A stretch of 64,000 nt of DNA from Deinococcus ruber (GCF_014648095.1 NZ_BMQL01000003.1:1-64000), one strand, 5' to 3'. Positions 17,250 to 32,460 are shown, counted from the first letter of the stretch. Notes: generated by a model from the sequence alone, not told the origin. Program-made: numbers and translations.

Positions 17250-18169
17250 CCCGAACAGGAATGACGCAGCCGGGCGAAGGCTGGATTCTGGTCGCCGGAA
17301 GTGCCAACGTCGATTACGTGACGCGTGTGGCTCATATTCCGGCCCCCGGCGAAACGGTGCTGGGGCTGGATTACACGCTCTCGGCGGGCGGCAAGGGTGC
17401 GAATCAGGCGGCGGCGGCGGGGCGTGCAGGCGGGCGCGTGCGCTTTCTGGGGGCACTCGGAGACGACGCGGCGGCAGCGCTGCTCCGGCATTCTCTGAGT
17501 GAAAGCGGCGTGCAGGACGGCAGCGTGACGCTCGCAGCTCCCACGGGCGCGGCCTTCATCAGCGTGTCGGATGCGGGCGAGAACGCCATCACGGTGGCCT
17601 CGGGAGCCAACCGCCTGCTGAGCGGCGAACATCTGGGCGATCTGGCGGGCGTGGCGATGCTGCTGCTGGTGCTGGAAAGCCCGCTGGAAACCGTGCTGGC
17701 GTATGCCCGGCGTGCCAGCGAGGCAGGGTGCGTGGTGCTGCTCAATGCCTCGCCTGCCCGCCCGCTGCCCGCCGAACTGCTGGCCTGCGTGGACATCCTG
17801 GTCGTAAATGAAGGCGAACTGACGGCGCTGGTGGGCGAAACGGGCGACCTGAACGCGAAACTCAGCGCTGCCCGCCAGCTTGGGCCGCAGACGGTAATCG
17901 TGACGCTGGGCGCACGTGGCAGCATGGCTCTTTCCCCGGCAGGCCTCACTGAAGTGCCCGCCCACCCGGTTACGGTGGTCGATACCACCGGGGCAGGCGA
18001 TACCTACCTGGGCGTGCTGGCGGCTTCGCTGCACGCCGGGCTGCTGCTGCCAGCCGCGATGCAGCGGGCGTCGGTCGCCTCGGCGCTGGCGTGTACGCGG
18101 GCGGGCGCTCAGCCCTCGATGCCCTGGAGCAGCGAGATTGACGTGGCTCTGGCAGAGCTGGGCCGATAA
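17246..18169 (+). CDS. rbsK: Ribokinase-family (PfkB) sugar kinase
   Basis: Phosphorylates a sugar, most likely ribose at O5, with ATP. The 307 residues show the N-terminal substrate motif G-S-A-N-V-D and G-G-K-G-A-N-Q-A characteristic of ribokinase, and the C-terminal D-T-T-G-A-G-D with the catalytic base D252. The ATG overlaps the upstream stop by 4 nt; an open frame from 17036 contains it but starts inside suhB. No ribose transporter or repressor is nearby, so the true sugar is inferred from motifs only. Confidence 0.9.
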   Translation: MTRTGMTQPGEGWILVAGSANVDYVTRVAHIPAPGETVLGLDYTLSAGGKGANQAAAAGRAGGRVRFLGALGDDAAAALLRHSLSESGVQDGSVTLAAPTGAAFISVSDAGENAITVASGANRLLSGEHLGDLAGVAMLLLVLESPLETVLAYARRASEAGCVVLLNASPARPLPAELLACVDILVVNEGELTALVGETGDLNAKLSAARQLGPQTVIVTLGARGSMALSPAGLTEVPAHPVTVVDTTGAGDTYLGVLAASLHAGLLLPAAMQRASVASALACTRAGAQPSMPWSSEIDVALAELGR

Positions 18170-18206
18170 GCCAGTCTTCATGACGCGCCGCTACGCTGGG
18201 GGCAGC

Positions 18207-18656
18207 ATGTTCAAACTTCCTGTCCTCGCCGCGAGTCTGATGCTGGTGTTCACGTCCTGCTCGGCGCTGTTCAACGGTCTGACCAACGATCTGACGCTGC
18301 ACCCAAACCCCAGGATTTCGGCCCCTATGAGCGTGTCAGACACCATCAGCGGCACGTATACCGGCGACGGCACCGTGCTGTTCGTCAAAACCGGCTACCG
18401 GCTGGTGTTGAACGTCAATGTTCAGTCCAACCGCGCCGACGGCGTGCTGACCAATCTGGGCAACGGCAAGAGCTACGCCCTGACGGGAAAATACCTGCCC
18501 GTCAGCGCCACTTCGGGCAGCCTGGATGCCGAACTGTGGGAAGGGGCGCACAAGTCGGGCACCCTGACGGCCCGCATCGCAGAGCGCCAGTTGACCGGTA
18601 CGCTCGCCACGCCGCTTTTTGCCTACACGATGGCCCTTTCGCGCCAGGAAAAATAA
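18207..18656 (+). CDS. Putative lipoprotein of unknown function
   Basis: 149 residues: a hydrophobic signal with Cys18 in V-F-T-S-C-S as a plausible though non-ideal lipobox, then a beta-rich domain with repeated G-T and T-G-T-L patterns (for example D-T-I-S-G-T-Y-T-G-D-G). No family recognised. GGGGG precedes the ATG and a TACGCT lies 9 nt upstream of it. It follows rbsK by 37 nt. Confidence 0.7.
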   Translation: MFKLPVLAASLMLVFTSCSALFNGLTNDLTLHPNPRISAPMSVSDTISGTYTGDGTVLFVKTGYRLVLNVNVQSNRADGVLTNLGNGKSYALTGKYLPVSATSGSLDAELWEGAHKSGTLTARIAERQLTGTLATPLFAYTMALSRQEK

Positions 18657-18719
18657 GCTGGGGCCGAAACGACAGGCTATTTATCTGGCCTTGGCCGCTG
18701 ATTTACCTTTCTTGAGCCT

Positions 18720-19043
18720 GTGAAGATGCTTGCTATGTTCGCCCCTTCTGAAGAGTGTAGTGTCGGCATGATCGCTTTCCATCCAAATCTGTTCGTGCGT
18801 GTCGAGGAGCTGACCGGCCCTCGTGCGCCGCAGCCCAGTCCGCTTCAGAACGGCTTTTCGCCGGATCGCCTGTACCGGGTGTTGGGTGTGTACAACGCCA
18901 GCGAGTCGAGCGACGCCTTTTTCATCCTGCCCAATGACCGAGATGAGATGTGGTTCATCTGCCAGCGCCATCTGCGCTTTGGCGCAATTGTCGAGACTTC
19001 GGCTCACCACCTGCCGTACCTTCACGCGCAGGCGTCCGACTGA
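18720..19043 (+). CDS. Conserved-looking small protein of unknown function
   Basis: 107 residues from GTG 18720; ATG at 18726 or 18735 are alternatives. It is a soluble mixed alpha/beta sequence with an R-L-Y-R-V-L-G-V-Y-N block and a C-terminal W-F-I-C-Q-R-H-L-R-F-G segment. No family recognised. It stands alone and ends just before a 24-bp perfect hairpin, consistent with a monocistronic unit. Confidence 0.6.
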   Translation: MKMLAMFAPSEECSVGMIAFHPNLFVRVEELTGPRAPQPSPLQNGFSPDRLYRVLGVYNASESSDAFFILPNDRDEMWFICQRHLRFGAIVETSAHHLPYLHAQASD

Positions 19044-19053
19044 GCAGCATTTC

Positions 19054-19107
19054 AGATAGAAGTGAGGCGGGGCTGGATATTATTCCAGCCCCGCCTCACT
19101 TCTATCT
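19054..19107. terminator. 24-bp perfect hairpin between convergent genes
   Basis: Arms 19054-19077 and 19084-19107 pair perfectly around the 6-nt loop tattat. It lies between the small gene ending at 19043 and clpB ending at 19143 on the other strand, so it serves both. The following 30 bases carry an inverted partial copy of the ggaagttgg...gtaggaac repeat. Confidence 0.85.
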
Positions 19108-19142
19108 AGCCACTGCTGTTCCTACTCTCTCCTTCCAACTTC

Positions 19143-21701
<2,559 letters not shown>

Positions 21702-21728
21702 GGCGAGTTCCTCCGTTCAGAGATACCT

Positions 21729-21763
21729 TATTCTCAAACTTGAGTGCGGTATTGTCAAGTTTA
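21729..21763 (-). promoter_or_regulatory. clpB promoter overlapping a HAIR-type (HspR) operator
   Basis: The inverted repeat CTTGAGT-N7-TGTCAAG lies at 21739-21759 (plus strand). The left arm equals the HAIR consensus and the right arm differs at two positions. On the minus strand the same bases form TTGACA, a perfect -35, with GAGAAT 17 nt further as a weak -10. HspR binding here would occlude the -35. The strong SD and TTG start of clpB follow. Confidence 0.75.
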
Positions 21764-21841
21764 TTGAGCCAGAAAAGCCGGGCACCGCTTTGTATGATTC
21801 TTGACCGTTCGCTCACGCGGCTGTGACAGCATCAATATCAG

Positions 21842-22714
21842 ATGCCTCGCCTGTTGTTTCTGTCCCCGCTGCTCCTGACGGCTGCTCTTGCCGCGCCCGC
21901 CCCGACCTTGCAGCACGTGTTCGTATTCGTGCTGGAAAATCACAGCCTGGGAAGCGTGATCGGCAATCCGAATCTGCCGACGCTGAATAAACTGGCGAGC
22001 ACCTACGGCTACGCGGCCAATTACACCGGTGTCGTGCATCCCAGCCTGCCCAACTACGTTGCCATGATCGCGGGCGACACCATGAACATGGCGGGCGACA
22101 ACCCCGGCCAGCGCTTTGCGGGCGACAATCTGGCGCTGCAACTGGAAACGGCGGGCCTGAAGTGGCGCGGGTATATGCAGGGCCTGCCGAAGGCGGGTTC
22201 GACTGCCGACTATGCCGGAAGCTACGGCAAGAAGCACAATCCATTCATGCTGAGTGCCGACATCGCGGGCAGCGAGGCGCGGCGCATGAATGTCGTGCCC
22301 TACGAGCAGTTCGGCTCCGATCTGGCGTCTGGCACGTTGCCGAATTTCTCCTTCCTGGTGCCCGATCTGTGCCACGACATGCACGGCGCTCTGAATTGCC
22401 TGGGCCGGGCTGCTCTCGACCGTACCGGAGACGCCTTCATCGGCACCTGGGCACAGAAGATCATGGCATCCAGCGTCTGGAAACCGGGGGCTGCCATCGT
22501 CGTCACCTTCGATGAGGGCGGCGGCGGCGACAAGGCGGGCGGTGGCGGGCGCATCGCCACCATCGTCATCACGCCGGACGGCCCACGCGCAAAGGTCAGT
22601 TCGGTGGCCTATAACCACTACTCGCTGCTGCGAACGCTGGAAGAGGGCTTCGGCCTGCCGCTGCTGCGCGGCGCAAAGACCGCCACTGCCATGAACGACC
22701 TGTTTATGAAGTAA
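21842..22714 (+). CDS. Secreted phosphoesterase (PF04185, acid phosphatase/phospholipase C type)
   Basis: 290 residues, signal peptide at about 1-18 (ends L-A-A before P-A-P). Motifs E-N-H-S near the mature N-terminus, H-P-S-L-P-N-Y with the likely nucleophile region, P-D-L-C-H-D-M-H, and T-F-D-E-G match the alkaline-phosphatase-like phosphoesterase family. It acts outside the cytoplasm on phosphate esters; the exact substrate is not predictable. It is divergent from clpB across 140 bp holding the HAIR site, so it could share heat-shock control, but its own promoter is not obvious. Confidence 0.88.
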   Translation: MPRLLFLSPLLLTAALAAPAPTLQHVFVFVLENHSLGSVIGNPNLPTLNKLASTYGYAANYTGVVHPSLPNYVAMIAGDTMNMAGDNPGQRFAGDNLALQLETAGLKWRGYMQGLPKAGSTADYAGSYGKKHNPFMLSADIAGSEARRMNVVPYEQFGSDLASGTLPNFSFLVPDLCHDMHGALNCLGRAALDRTGDAFIGTWAQKIMASSVWKPGAAIVVTFDEGGGGDKAGGGGRIATIVITPDGPRAKVSSVAYNHYSLLRTLEEGFGLPLLRGAKTATAMNDLFMK

Positions 22715-22732
22715 GAACAGGCGCAGTCAGGC

Positions 22733-23650
22733 TCAGTGTTTTTTTGGCCGCAGGTGCAGTGCCCCCACGATGATGGCCCCCAGCAGCAACCCGCACAGGC
22801 CGGAGCCGAGCGTTTCGACCAGCCACGTGACCACGCCCGCCGCGAAGGGCAGGACGTTGCCTGCTGCGTGCGCCAGATCGTGCAGGGTATGGGCGGGCCA
22901 GCCGAAGCCGAACTTCTCCAGCCCGTCCAGCACGATATGACCGCCCACCCACAACATCGCCGCCGTGCCCACCACCGACAGCACCGCCATCACACCGGGC
23001 ATGCCGCGCACCAGCCCCCTCCCGATCAGGCGAGCCGTTCCAGAGCGGGTTTTTGCCAGTTTCAGGCCGATGTCGTCCATCTTGACGATCAATCCGACCA
23101 CGCCGTACACCAACGCTGTAATCAGGACGGCCACCACCACCAGAATCAGGGCGCGGCTCAGCAGCGGCTGATCGGTCACCTCGCCCAGTGAAATCGCCAT
23201 GATCTCTGCCGACAGGATGAAATCGGTGCGAACCGCGCCCGCCACCACCGTCTTTTCGTCGGCTGGCTCTGCCGATTCGTGCGCCGCGCCGCGTGGCCGC
23301 AGGGCTTCATAGACCTTTTCCGCGCCCTCGAAGCACAGGTAAGAGCCGCCCAGCATCAGCAGCGGCGTGATGGCCCACGGCAGAAACTGACTGAGCAGCA
23401 GGGCGGCGGGCAGGATGAAGACTATTTTGTTTCGCAGCGAGCCGCGTGCAATCTTCCAGATGATCGGCAACTCGCGCTCTGGTGATAGGCCCGCCACATA
23501 CCGGGGCGTGACCGCCGTGTCGTCCACCACCACCCCAACCGCCTTGATGCTCGCCTTGCCCGCCGCCGCGCCGATGTCGTCGAGCGAGGCGGCAGCGAGT
23601 TTGGCGATGGCAGCCACATCGTCGAGGAGCGCGACCAGGCCGCCGCTCAT
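22733..23650 (-). CDS. DUF808 (YedI-like) integral membrane protein
   Basis: 305 residues. The N-terminal G-G-L-V-A-L-L-D-D-V-A-A-I-A-K and V-V-V-D-D-T-A-V-T-P-R-Y-V motifs are diagnostic of DUF808, followed by several hydrophobic helices (about 80-105, 165-190, 210-235, 275-300). The family is widespread and uncharacterised. It is convergent with the phosphoesterase (18-nt gap). No SD or clear TANNNT signal at the ATG. Confidence 0.9.
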   Translation of the reverse strand: MSGGLVALLDDVAAIAKLAAASLDDIGAAAGKASIKAVGVVVDDTAVTPRYVAGLSPERELPIIWKIARGSLRNKIVFILPAALLLSQFLPWAITPLLMLGGSYLCFEGAEKVYEALRPRGAAHESAEPADEKTVVAGAVRTDFILSAEIMAISLGEVTDQPLLSRALILVVVAVLITALVYGVVGLIVKMDDIGLKLAKTRSGTARLIGRGLVRGMPGVMAVLSVVGTAAMLWVGGHIVLDGLEKFGFGWPAHTLHDLAHAAGNVLPFAAGVVTWLVETLGSGLCGLLLGAIIVGALHLRPKKH

Positions 23651-23788
23651 GCGCGGTTCCTGTAGGGGGCGGCAGCGAGAAAGGGCATATCAGGGGCAAG
23701 TGTAGCAACAGCCGCATGAGGGACGAAAAGTGATAATGCCATTTTTCTCATTTCCCTGTTTCGCTCCTGGGCTAGATGTCAAAGAGAA

Positions 23789-23820
23789 CACCCGCCCTGC
23801 CACAGTGGACAGAGCGGGTG
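23789..23820 (-). terminator. Imperfect hairpin downstream of acnA
   Basis: cacccgc-cctg pairs with cag-agcgggtg (23789-23820), interrupted by mismatches. It lies 18 nt past the acnA stop. A TTCTC stretch follows on the minus strand. Confidence 0.5.
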
Positions 23821-23838
23821 CAGCGAAAATGCCGGGGC

Positions 23839-26565
<2,727 letters not shown>

Positions 26566-26867
26566 GTGCTTCCTCCTGTTTCCGCGCCTGCTTTTTGTGG
26601 CCCCAAGCTTCCGGGCGGCAGGACTGTCAGGGCTTTATGATACCGCCCGGCCAGAGCAGCGGCGCGGCTTGCTCTGTTACTTTTTTGGAGACAGTCAGAC
26701 AAAGGGCGAAGAGTGTTCCAGCAGGGTTTGGCGGCTGGATTTCTCAGGTCTGTTCCTGGACTGGGTACAGAAAGCCGCTTCATTCTGGACGCGGGCGGCC
26801 AAGAAGCAAGGCGCGTTGAGAGTGGACACATGCCGCCGCTGCCGGACGTGATTACTCTGAAGCCACC
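26566..26867. promoter_or_regulatory. 302-bp divergent intergenic region upstream of acnA
   Basis: Holds the acnA leader and, on the other side, the start of a small acidic gene. An 8-bp inverted repeat, ccgggcgg (26611-26618) and ccgcccgg (26643-26650), lies 46-85 bases upstream of acnA and could be an operator or leader hairpin. I see no convincing gene inside. Confidence 0.4.
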
Positions 26868-27071
26868 ATGACCGACAACACAGGCGGGGCCGAGCAGGGC
26901 GGCGAAGTGCAGTACCGCGAGAATGTACCGCAGGAACGCGTACAGGACAACGAGAACTGGGATACTGGCACGCCCAAACAGGTGGACGAAGAGCAGAAGG
27001 AAGAGTACTGGGACGACGCCAGCGATGAAAATGCCGAGGACGATGCCGGGACAGGTACGAGTACAAGCTGA
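26868..27071 (+). CDS. Small acidic, disordered-looking protein
   Basis: 67 residues with many D, E, Q, N and G, no hydrophobic core and no Cys; it resembles intrinsically disordered hydrophilic proteins. It is not recognised as a family. TACTCT 9 nt before the ATG is a weak leaderless-type signal. It stops 3 nt before the convergent gene at 27075. It may be a stress-related hydrophilin-like protein (inference); it could also be a chance frame. Confidence 0.5.
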   Translation: MTDNTGGAEQGGEVQYRENVPQERVQDNENWDTGTPKQVDEEQKEEYWDDASDENAEDDAGTGTSTS

Positions 27072-27074
27072 ACT

Positions 27075-28355
27075 TCAGCGGTTTTGCGTCTGGTCGATGA
27101 CCCAGCCAGGCGGCTCATCCCGGATGAACGTGGCCTGTTTGCTGGCGGGTTTCAACTCTGCTGTAAACGGCTGACCGCCTTCGGTTCCGCTCAGAGTCAG
27201 GGTTCCGTCTGGCCTACGCCGATAGCTGAGCGTGAGCGGCGTGGATTCTTTCAGGGTCAGGCGGGCATTCTTTGCGTCTTCGGCGTATCTTCCTCGCACA
27301 ATTTCCCGGTTGACCCGCACGATTCTGAAGAACGGCAATCCGCCCGGATAGGCCGTTTGATCGAAGGCCACCCGGCTCCAGCGCTGATCGTCTGTCAGGC
27401 TCTGGGAGGCGGGGCGTGAATCGCTGACCACCTCATACAGCCCGCCGAGCTGCGAATGAAGAGGTGCGGGTGTCCATTTGGCCTTGAACGTCAAATTCAG
27501 ATTGAGGGGCAGCCAGACCGCCCAGTACAGCGCCACAGCTCTGAGAAGCCAGCCCAGCCACCGCAGCCAGGGCAGGGCGGGCATGGCCGGATAGCTGACA
27601 GGCTGGGTGGGCCGGTTTTGAAGGAGCCTGACCAGATTGCCCAGGTAGGGCGTAAGCAGCAGCAGGGAATACACGAACAGGTGACCGGAAGATATTTTTA
27701 CGATTACATCGAAACTTATGTTCAGCAGGAAGACAAAGCCCATGACGCCCGCCGAGAGCAGCGCTCCGGGCAGGCTGGTGCGGCACACGAGCAGCAGACA
27801 GGCCGGAATGACTTCGGCCCACCCTCCGACCATTTCAAACAACGGTGACGCGCCGACCATTCGCCACAGCAGCCCCATATGACTCATCTCGCCGTAAGGA
27901 GTCAGCATGTCTGTTACCGTCGGCGCGGGCATCTGCATCAGGAAGACCTTGTCCCAGCCATACGCGAAGAGCATCGAAGCCAGGAAGTAGCGCAGCAGCG
28001 TGTGCGTAGGCCAGAAGAGCCGTTCGGTCAATCCTCCGCGCCGTTCCAGTCCTGACCAGATGACTGCCAGTGCCCCGCTGAAGACCAGTTGGGCGTACAT
28101 CACCAGATAGTTGAACAGCGGTTCGGCACCACCGAGAGCGGGAAGAGAGCGGTGTGTCAGCGCCAGATACAGCGCATTGATCGGCGAATACAGCAGATGG
28201 TCGTAAGGAAGGATAAATTCAATCAGGCCCAGGGCGAGATACACAAAGATGCCCCGGAACAGCAGGCGTTGCCAGTTCTTCCAGGGCTGAGCAGGTGCGG
28301 GGAACAGGACGTTCAGCCAGCGCGGGGCAGATGCAGGAGCGCTGCTGGCAATCAT
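27075..28355 (-). CDS. Polytopic membrane protein with C-terminal beta-rich domain
   Basis: 426 residues. About seven hydrophobic segments lie between 30 and 290, including R-Y-F-L-A-S-M-L-F-A-Y-G-W-D-K-V-F, reminiscent of DoxX-like proteins. After a last helix near 285 comes a soluble, strand-rich domain (about 300-426) with T-L-T-L-S-G-T. I do not recognise the family with confidence. TACACT 7 nt upstream of the ATG supports the start. Confidence 0.75.
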   Translation of the reverse strand: MIASSAPASAPRWLNVLFPAPAQPWKNWQRLLFRGIFVYLALGLIEFILPYDHLLYSPINALYLALTHRSLPALGGAEPLFNYLVMYAQLVFSGALAVIWSGLERRGGLTERLFWPTHTLLRYFLASMLFAYGWDKVFLMQMPAPTVTDMLTPYGEMSHMGLLWRMVGASPLFEMVGGWAEVIPACLLLVCRTSLPGALLSAGVMGFVFLLNISFDVIVKISSGHLFVYSLLLLTPYLGNLVRLLQNRPTQPVSYPAMPALPWLRWLGWLLRAVALYWAVWLPLNLNLTFKAKWTPAPLHSQLGGLYEVVSDSRPASQSLTDDQRWSRVAFDQTAYPGGLPFFRIVRVNREIVRGRYAEDAKNARLTLKESTPLTLSYRRRPDGTLTLSGTEGGQPFTAELKPASKQATFIRDEPPGWVIDQTQNR

Positions 28356-28362
28356 GCTGTCG

Positions 28363-28368
28363 AGTGTA
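28363..28368 (-). promoter_or_regulatory. Leaderless-type -10 (TACACT) of the 28.3-kb membrane gene
   Basis: TACACT on the minus strand ends 7 nt before the ATG at 28355. Confidence 0.4.
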
Positions 28369-28409
28369 GTAGAAGGGTGGCGAAATGTCCGGACAGATGG
28401 TGCTTGTGC

Positions 28410-28952
28410 TCAGGCCAGCCCGCAGGCCCGCTCCAGCAGCAGCCTTAGCTCGTCTCGTCCGAAGCGGCGCGGCACCAGAATCAGGTCGTCGGGCAGCGGG
28501 TCGGTGGGCGGCACAAATTCCGAGGGGCGGTAGCGCAGCTCCGGGCGAACGATCAGGTCGCGGGCAACGGTAAATCCCACCACGAATTCCAGATTCAGCT
28601 CGTACCCCTCGCTCAGCAGGGTTTTGAGCGGGCCGCCGTCGCCGCTCAGCAGCGCAATGAGCGCCGGGTGGGGCGTCAGGCTGTCTTCCAGTTGCGCCAG
28701 CAGACGCGCCTCGTCGATCAGGCCGCCCGCGTTGGGAATGCGGTACCCCGACAGGCGGCGGCGGCAGATCGCAAGGGTGTCGCCGCGCACCAGCGTCACC
28801 CGGCGTCCGGCACGCTCGGCAGCGTCCAGATAATTCCAGAACTTTTTCAGGCTGCTGTAACTCTCAAGCTGCTGGTAGCCCGCCGGACGCCCGTTCAGAG
28901 GCTGGGTGGGGCGCTGCGGGGTCGAGCGTGCCGAACCGGGCGACCTGTTCAC
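28410..28952 (-). CDS. Protein of unknown function translationally coupled to a dehydrogenase
   Basis: 180 residues. GTG 28952 overlaps the dehydrogenase stop by 4 nt (GTGA), which defines the start; the longer frame upstream lies inside that gene. The sequence has an N-terminal Pro/Arg-rich stretch, then a soluble alpha/beta domain. [13 protein letters not shown] near the middle resembles the S-G-D strand of NYN/PIN-like nucleases, but the other acidic positions are not obvious, so I leave function open. Confidence 0.65.
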   Translation of the reverse strand: MNRSPGSARSTPQRPTQPLNGRPAGYQQLESYSSLKKFWNYLDAAERAGRRVTLVRGDTLAICRRRLSGYRIPNAGGLIDEARLLAQLEDSLTPHPALIALLSGDGGPLKTLLSEGYELNLEFVVGFTVARDLIVRPELRYRPSEFVPPTDPLPDDLILVPRRFGRDELRLLLERACGLA

Positions 28953-29815
28953 ATCACCCGGCTTCCGGCGAAGAGATTCTCCTTGACATACACCTCGCTG
29001 ACCGCCCACAGCCGTGCGGCGGCGGCGTCGTCGAGCGCCCGGGGCGACGGTTTGGCCTCGTGCTCGTTGTCGAAGTAGCGCCCGGTCACGCCCTGCACCA
29101 GCGGGCTGCTCGCCAGATACACGCTCGTCTGTGCGCCCTGCTCCTCGGTTTTGGCAAACACCTGAACCAGCCCCAGCACCCGCGACATCAGAGCGCTGTT
29201 GTTCTGCCCGAATCCGCTGGCAACGAAGCCGGGATGCAGCGCATTGGCCGTGACGTTGCTTCCGGCAAGGCGGCGGCTCAGCTCGCGGGTAAACAGGATG
29301 TTGGCGAGCTTGCTCTGCGAATACGCTGCAAACGAGCGGTAGCCGCGCCGGAATTCCAGATCGTCCCAGTGCATCTTCCCGGTCGCGTTCGCCGCGCTGC
29401 TGACACTGACCACCCGCGCAGACGGGGCAGCGTGAAGGAGCGGCAGCAGTTCCTGAGTCAGCAGGAAGTACGCGAGATGGTTGAGCGCCCACGTCATTTC
29501 GATGCCTTCCCGTGTTTCCTGGCGCTGCTGAAAGACGCCGCCCGCGTTGTTCAGCAGCACGTCGAGCTGTCCTTCACGCTCGCGGAAGTCCTGTGCGGCC
29601 TGGCGCACCCCGGCCTGCTCGCTCAGGTCAGCGACGATGAAGGAGGCGGCCCCGATCTCGGCAGCCGTCGCGGCGGTCTTCTCGGCATTTCTTCCGATGA
29701 TATGCACGCGTGCGCCCTGGCCCACCAGTTCCCGCGCCGCCACCTTGCCGATGCCGTTCGTGGCTCCTGTTACCAGCACTGTCTTGCCACTCATCTGCCC
29801 GCCCGTTGCCGTCAT
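28949..29815 (-). CDS. Short-chain dehydrogenase/reductase (retinol-dehydrogenase-like)
   Basis: An NAD(P)-dependent oxidoreductase of the classical SDR type (288 residues). T-G-A-T-N-G-I-G is the Rossmann glycine motif, N-N-A-G follows, then V-S-S-A with the catalytic Ser and Y-S-Q-S-K with catalytic Tyr and Lys. An Arg after the second strand (G-R-N) favours NADP. Substrate unknown. TAGAAT lies 6 nt upstream of the ATG. First gene of a two-gene coupled operon. Confidence 0.92.
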   Translation of the reverse strand: MTATGGQMSGKTVLVTGATNGIGKVAARELVGQGARVHIIGRNAEKTAATAAEIGAASFIVADLSEQAGVRQAAQDFREREGQLDVLLNNAGGVFQQRQETREGIEMTWALNHLAYFLLTQELLPLLHAAPSARVVSVSSAANATGKMHWDDLEFRRGYRSFAAYSQSKLANILFTRELSRRLAGSNVTANALHPGFVASGFGQNNSALMSRVLGLVQVFAKTEEQGAQTSVYLASSPLVQGVTGRYFDNEHEAKPSPRALDDAAAARLWAVSEVYVKENLFAGSRVM

Positions 29816-29821
29816 ATCCGC

Positions 29822-29827
29822 ATTCTA
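29822..29827 (-). promoter_or_regulatory. Leaderless-type -10 (TAGAAT) of the SDR gene
   Basis: TAGAAT on the minus strand ends 6 nt before the ATG at 29815. Confidence 0.45.
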
Positions 29828-29999
29828 GAGCACTGGGGGAAAGCGGAAGGGGAAAGTGAGGCGTGGGAAGAGGGAAGGACGGTTCAGAGGGCGTGTGGCT
29901 GCTGACGTCTTCGGAACATCCACGCTGGCACGCTCTCTGAACCGCCTGCTTCTTCCCGATGTTCGAGACGTGTCTCAAGTGGATATCACCTACGCCCGC

Positions 30000-30005
30000 T
30001 AGCGT
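30000..30005 (+). promoter_or_regulatory. Leaderless-type -10 (TAGCGT) of the DUF4127 gene
   Basis: TAGCGT ends 6 nt before the ATG at 30012. Confidence 0.4.
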
Positions 30006-30011
30006 CTGAGT

Positions 30012-31349
30012 ATGGTTCCTCCCGCTTCCCGCTTCATGCTGTTTTTCGGTGCCCTGCTCGCCTCGGCAGCATTCCAGGCAGCCTCTGCCCAGACGCTGAT
30101 TCCGCTCGATTCGCGCCCGGCCACCAGCACCCTGCCCGCTCAGATCGCGGCGCTCGGCGGCAGTCCGGTGCATCTGCCGCCCGCCGACCTGCTGGGAACC
30201 GCTGCCCAGGGAGCCGACCCCGCCGCGCTGCTCGCGTGGCTGAAGGCGCAGCCCACCGACGGCCCGCTGATCGTGTCGCTCGACGCGCTGGCCTACGGCG
30301 GTCTGGTGCAGTCACGTAGCAGCCGCGACAGCGTAGACACCGTGATGGCGCGGCTTCAGGCAGTACGCGACTGGGGCGCGGCGAGTGGGCAGCCCATCTA
30401 TGCCTTTATCGTGCTGCCGCGCCAGCCCGATGCGGTAGACCGGGCCAGAAATCTGGAAGTGGCGAAGCGCATGGTGCAGTGGGCCAGAGAAGGCGTGTTC
30501 AAAGAGCTGCACGTGACCTGGGACGACGCCCTGCCCGGCAGTCCGGCCCCGCAGGAGGGCGCAGCGCTGGCGAAAGACGCGCCCGCAAACGTGCTGGTCT
30601 ACCCCGGAGCCGATGAAGTGCTGAGCAGTCTGGTGGCCCGCGCCGACGCGCCCGAGGCGGCCACGCTGGTGGTCGAGTACAGCCAGCCCGAGAAGGCCGC
30701 CGCCGTGATCCGCTACGAGGGCATTGCGCTGGGCAGCAGCGTGGCGCTGCATGCCAAGGCCGCCGGATGGCAGGTGACGGCAGGCCAGCCGGAAGCCATT
30801 CTCACGCCGTTCGGGGGCGAGGGGGTTCGTGCGCCCGATGCCCGCACCCTGACGCTGTACGTCTTCAACGGCGGAGACGCCCGCGCCGCCGCCCTGCGCG
30901 TGAGTCAGCTGCTGCGGCGCGGCCCGGTCGCGGTGGCCGACGTCGAGAAGGTGAATACGGGGAACCTGCGCGTCTGGGCCGATCTGTATACGCTCAAGCG
31001 CCCGCAGGATCTGTCGAGTCTGGCGGCGTGGGGCACGCCCGGCAACAACCTGGGCACGGTGCTGGCCCACGCCAAGCTGGTCACGGCGGGTGTGCCGTCT
31101 GCGAGTCAGGATGCGCTGCTGGCCCGCGAGTACGCCAACGACATCGTGTACAGCTCGCAGCTCCGCGCTCAGATTCGCGCCCTGATTCCCGATGCCAACC
31201 TGCCCGGCTCGAACGCGCCCGGCGTACTGGAAGGGCTGGCGCAGACGTACTTTCCGCTGCAATTCAAGTCGAGTTACGCGCTGGAGAGTGCCAGTTTTCC
31301 CTGGAACCGCAGCTTCGAGGCCGATCTGGAACTGAATGTGGCGAAATAG
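30012..31349 (+). CDS. DUF4127 family exported protein
   Basis: 445 residues with a signal peptide of about 26 residues (ends A-S-A-Q). The mature start I-P-L-D-S-R-P-A and the S-L-D-A-L-A-Y-G-G-L-V-Q-S-R block are typical of DUF4127, as is a later W-G-T-P-G-N-N-L-G-T. The family is uncharacterised; conserved D-S-R, G-G and N residues suggest an enzyme acting outside the cytoplasm, perhaps on glycans, but that is inference. Confidence 0.85.
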   Translation: MVPPASRFMLFFGALLASAAFQAASAQTLIPLDSRPATSTLPAQIAALGGSPVHLPPADLLGTAAQGADPAALLAWLKAQPTDGPLIVSLDALAYGGLVQSRSSRDSVDTVMARLQAVRDWGAASGQPIYAFIVLPRQPDAVDRARNLEVAKRMVQWAREGVFKELHVTWDDALPGSPAPQEGAALAKDAPANVLVYPGADEVLSSLVARADAPEAATLVVEYSQPEKAAAVIRYEGIALGSSVALHAKAAGWQVTAGQPEAILTPFGGEGVRAPDARTLTLYVFNGGDARAAALRVSQLLRRGPVAVADVEKVNTGNLRVWADLYTLKRPQDLSSLAAWGTPGNNLGTVLAHAKLVTAGVPSASQDALLAREYANDIVYSSQLRAQIRALIPDANLPGSNAPGVLEGLAQTYFPLQFKSSYALESASFPWNRSFEADLELNVAK

Positions 31350-31410
31350 GGGAGGGGCGGCTGTGGGCCGTGAGCTATGGGCTATGGGCCGACCCAGAGC
31401 AATTCTTGGA

Positions 31411-31591
31411 AGTAGGAAGTTGGGAGCAGGAACGGCGTCCTAGAAGGCTTTTCAGCCTATGTACTTGCTGCTCTTATTGTGCAAAATGAGGTTCCGGACG
31501 AGCTTTCAACCTCTCCTACGTAGATCCTTCTACAGCATGGCACCAGGAAAATAAGCCGAAAGGCCATCCAGGACGCTGTTCCCACTTCCTA

Positions 31592-31592
<1 letters not shown>
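31411..31592. repeat. MITE-like dispersed non-coding repeat with inverted ends
   Basis: About 180 bp of non-coding sequence bounded by imperfect inverted ends: 31411-31441 (taggaagttggga...ggcgtcct) and 31570-31592 (aggacgctgttcccacttcctat). The interior includes ggacgagctttcaacctct (31496-31514), found again at 53.35 kb. The right end reaches the stop codon of the DMT gene. It resembles the small non-coding repeats reported in Deinococcus genomes; no transposase is encoded. Confidence 0.6.
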
Positions 31593-32460
<868 letters not shown>

